Both the position numbers and the translations under genes were made by a program. Shown here piece by piece: positions 62,938 through 64,000 of a stretch of DNA of 64,000 nt. Under the pieces are notes generated by a model. It did no database searches. It was given only the letters and a program-made list of their open reading frames with translations, and was not told the DNA's origin. How positions within the stretch are numbered: the stretch's first letter is position 1; each line of letters starts with the position of its first letter. Origin of the DNA: an uncultured Eubacteriales bacterium (GTDB lineage: Bacteria > Bacillota > Clostridia > Oscillospirales > CAG-272); assembly GCA_902491535.1 (NCBI GenBank), contig CABUHS010000005.1, positions 1-64,000 on the forward strand, in the 5' to 3' direction.

Positions 62938-63357
62938 TTATTTTCCCGCCTGTGTTTCGCAGTATATACAACGGTATATTTTGTTTTCAGAATCGGTCAG
63001 TCTGAAAACATGGTCAAGCTCATGTTCTACCGTAGTAATACATCTCGGATTTTTGCATTTTATAACTCCGACAAGCGTCTGAGGCATGGGAATACTGCGT
63101 TTTTCGACCAATTTTCCGTCACGGATAATGTTTACCGTAGCACCGGGATCGACGTATCCGATAACATCAAGATTAATCGGTATATCAGCGTCTATCTTGA
63201 TAATATCTTTCTTGCCGAGCTTGCTGCTGCACACATTTTTTATTATCGCAACCGAGCAGTCGAGACTGTCAAGCGCGAGAAGCTCATAGAGCTTCATTCC
63301 GCGTCCTGCGGTTATATGGTCGATAACGATACCGTTGATTATAGAATCTATTTTCAT
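62938..63357 (-). CDS. pyrI: Aspartate carbamoyltransferase regulatory subunit
   Basis: The 139-residue protein is the nucleotide-binding, non-catalytic chain of ATCase. The N-terminal allosteric domain includes INGIVIDHITAGRGMKLYELL near residue 7, with the Lys and Asp positions that contact CTP/ATP. The C-terminal zinc domain has CKNPRC near 100 and CIYC near 130, four Cys in the family spacing. It is shorter than the enterobacterial 153-residue chain, which is normal for Clostridia. It follows pyrB directly and ends 45 bp before the purine promoter, with no hairpin between. Confidence 0.95.
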   Translation of the reverse strand: MKIDSIINGIVIDHITAGRGMKLYELLALDSLDCSVAIIKNVCSSKLGKKDIIKIDADIPINLDVIGYVDPGATVNIIRDGKLVEKRSIPMPQTLVGVIKCKNPRCITTVEHELDHVFRLTDSENKIYRCIYCETQAGK

Positions 63358-63384
63358 ATCGGTCTGCTTCCTTTCCTGCCGCGC

Positions 63385-64000
63385 TCAAAGTTTTCCTGCT
63401 TCGGCGAGCAGCATGAGTATAAGTGCCATTCTCATGTATTTTCCGTTCAGCACCTGCTTGAAATAACATGCTCTCGGGTCGTTGTCGATTGCAGCACTTA
63501 TTTCATTAACTCTCGGCAGCGGATGCATTATGCAAAGATCGTTCTTTGCACTCTGAAGCTTTTTAGGTTCAAGTATGTAGCTGTCTTTAAGGCGAAGATA
63601 ATCTTCTTCGTTAAAGAAACGCTCACGCTGAACACGTGTCATGTAAAGAATATCGAGTTCAGGCATAGCCTCTTCGAGACTTGCAGTCTGAACATAGGGT
63701 ATGCCCTTCTTCTTAAGTACATCCTTTTTAACATAGCTCGGCAGCTTAAGTTCATCCGGAGATATCAGTACAATATTTATTCCGGTATACCTTGACAGTG
63801 CGTTTATAAGCGAATGAACCGTTCTTCCGAACTTAAGGTCGCCGCAAAAGCCGACGGTAAGATCGCTTATTCTTCCTTTTTCGCGATATATAGTGAGAAG
63901 ATCGGCAAGTGTCTGCGTAGGGTGGTTATGACCTCCGTCTCCTGCATTAATGACCGGAACGGATGCATACTGCGAAGCTACAAGCGGAGCGCCCTCCTTA
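63385..64000 (-). CDS. pyrB: Aspartate carbamoyltransferase catalytic subunit, 3' part
   Basis: The reading frame is open to the right edge, so the N-terminal third (including the carbamoyl-phosphate STRT loop) is outside the window. The visible 204 residues include VINAGDGGHNHPTQTLADLLT (aspartate-binding domain entry), GDLKFGRTVHSL, and IMHPLPRVNEISAAID near the end, the HPLPR motif. The enzyme makes carbamoyl-aspartate, the first committed step to pyrimidines. Its partner gene pyrI starts 27 bp downstream. Confidence 0.96.
   Translation of the reverse strand, partial: KEGAPLVASQYASVPVINAGDGGHNHPTQTLADLLTIYREKGRISDLTVGFCGDLKFGRTVHSLINALSRYTGINIVLISPDELKLPSYVKKDVLKKKGIPYVQTASLEEAMPELDILYMTRVQRERFFNEEDYLRLKDSYILEPKKLQSAKNDLCIMHPLPRVNEISAAIDNDPRACYFKQVLNGKYMRMALILMLLAEAGKL

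Noticed and set aside
1..64000. CRISPR array, tRNA or rRNA genes, insertion sequences, prophage, toxin-antitoxin or defence genes
   Set aside because: I looked for regularly spaced repeats, tRNA-like ends, transposase motifs and integrases on both strands and saw none.

Overview
The window looks like chromosome from a low-to-moderate GC Firmicute of the class Clostridia, most likely a Ruminococcus-like Oscillospiraceae member. The evidence is the last 21 codons of a type I dockerin at the left edge (cellulosome or amylosome builders), MutS2, pyruvate phosphate dikinase, class I PurE, a single-chain FGAM synthetase, a ZTP riboswitch and Shine-Dalgarno-led genes. No rRNA, tRNA, CRISPR array, transposase or prophage gene was found. 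The species assignment is an inference.

Region 1 (about 500-27,000, all minus strand) holds two adjacent surface-glycan loci. Locus A (20,021 down to 537) has its own strong promoter at 20,531-20,560 and a leader of about 500 nt. It starts with a bacillosamine-type initiation set (PglE-like aminotransferase, PglC-like phosphoglycosyl transferase, PglD-like acetyltransferase). It continues through a visibly AT-rich block of glycosyltransferases, Wzy, Wzx, LicD, an aldolase, an Ldh-family dehydrogenase and an acyltransferase. It ends with CapE-CapF-CapG, the UDP-N-acetyl-L-fucosamine pathway. Locus B (26,991 down to 20,853) has a LicD protein, a TagD-like cytidylyltransferase, two glycosyltransferases, a second Wzy and a second Wzx, but no initiating transferase.

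Region 2 (27,500-39,100) is mixed housekeeping: a YegS/BmrU-type lipid kinase, an XRE regulator behind a repeat-rich spacer, ppdK (minus), and divergently pth. Next comes argC-argJ-argB-argD behind a promoter with ArgR-like operator sequences, and a class A beta-lactamase-fold lipoprotein (minus). Region 3 (39,300-48,330, plus strand) runs from one clear promoter to one clear terminator: a SIS-domain sugar isomerase, an enlarged PRPP synthetase, a Gfo/Idh/MocA oxidoreductase, mutS2, and rhaB-rhaA. The rhamnulose-1-phosphate aldolase is not in the window.

Region 4 (48,400-64,000, minus strand) has two small membrane proteins and then a full purine operon. In transcription order it is purE, purC, a purF-like gene, purM, purN, a PurO-type IMP cyclohydrolase, a stand-alone AICAR transformylase, purD, purL and glyA. 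A canonical promoter and a ZTP riboswitch with an overlapping terminator precede purE. Two points stand out. The PurF-like protein lacks the N-terminal catalytic cysteine, and the usual bifunctional PurH is replaced by a transformylase-only protein plus an archaeal-type cyclohydrolase. Upstream lie pyrI and the 3' part of pyrB, cut by the window edge.

The strongest candidates for something undescribed are the aldolase/dehydrogenase pair inside locus A, which may make a hydroxy-acid decoration for the polysaccharide, and the structured locus A leader. The unusual PurF/PurO arrangement under ZTP control is the best-supported biological oddity.
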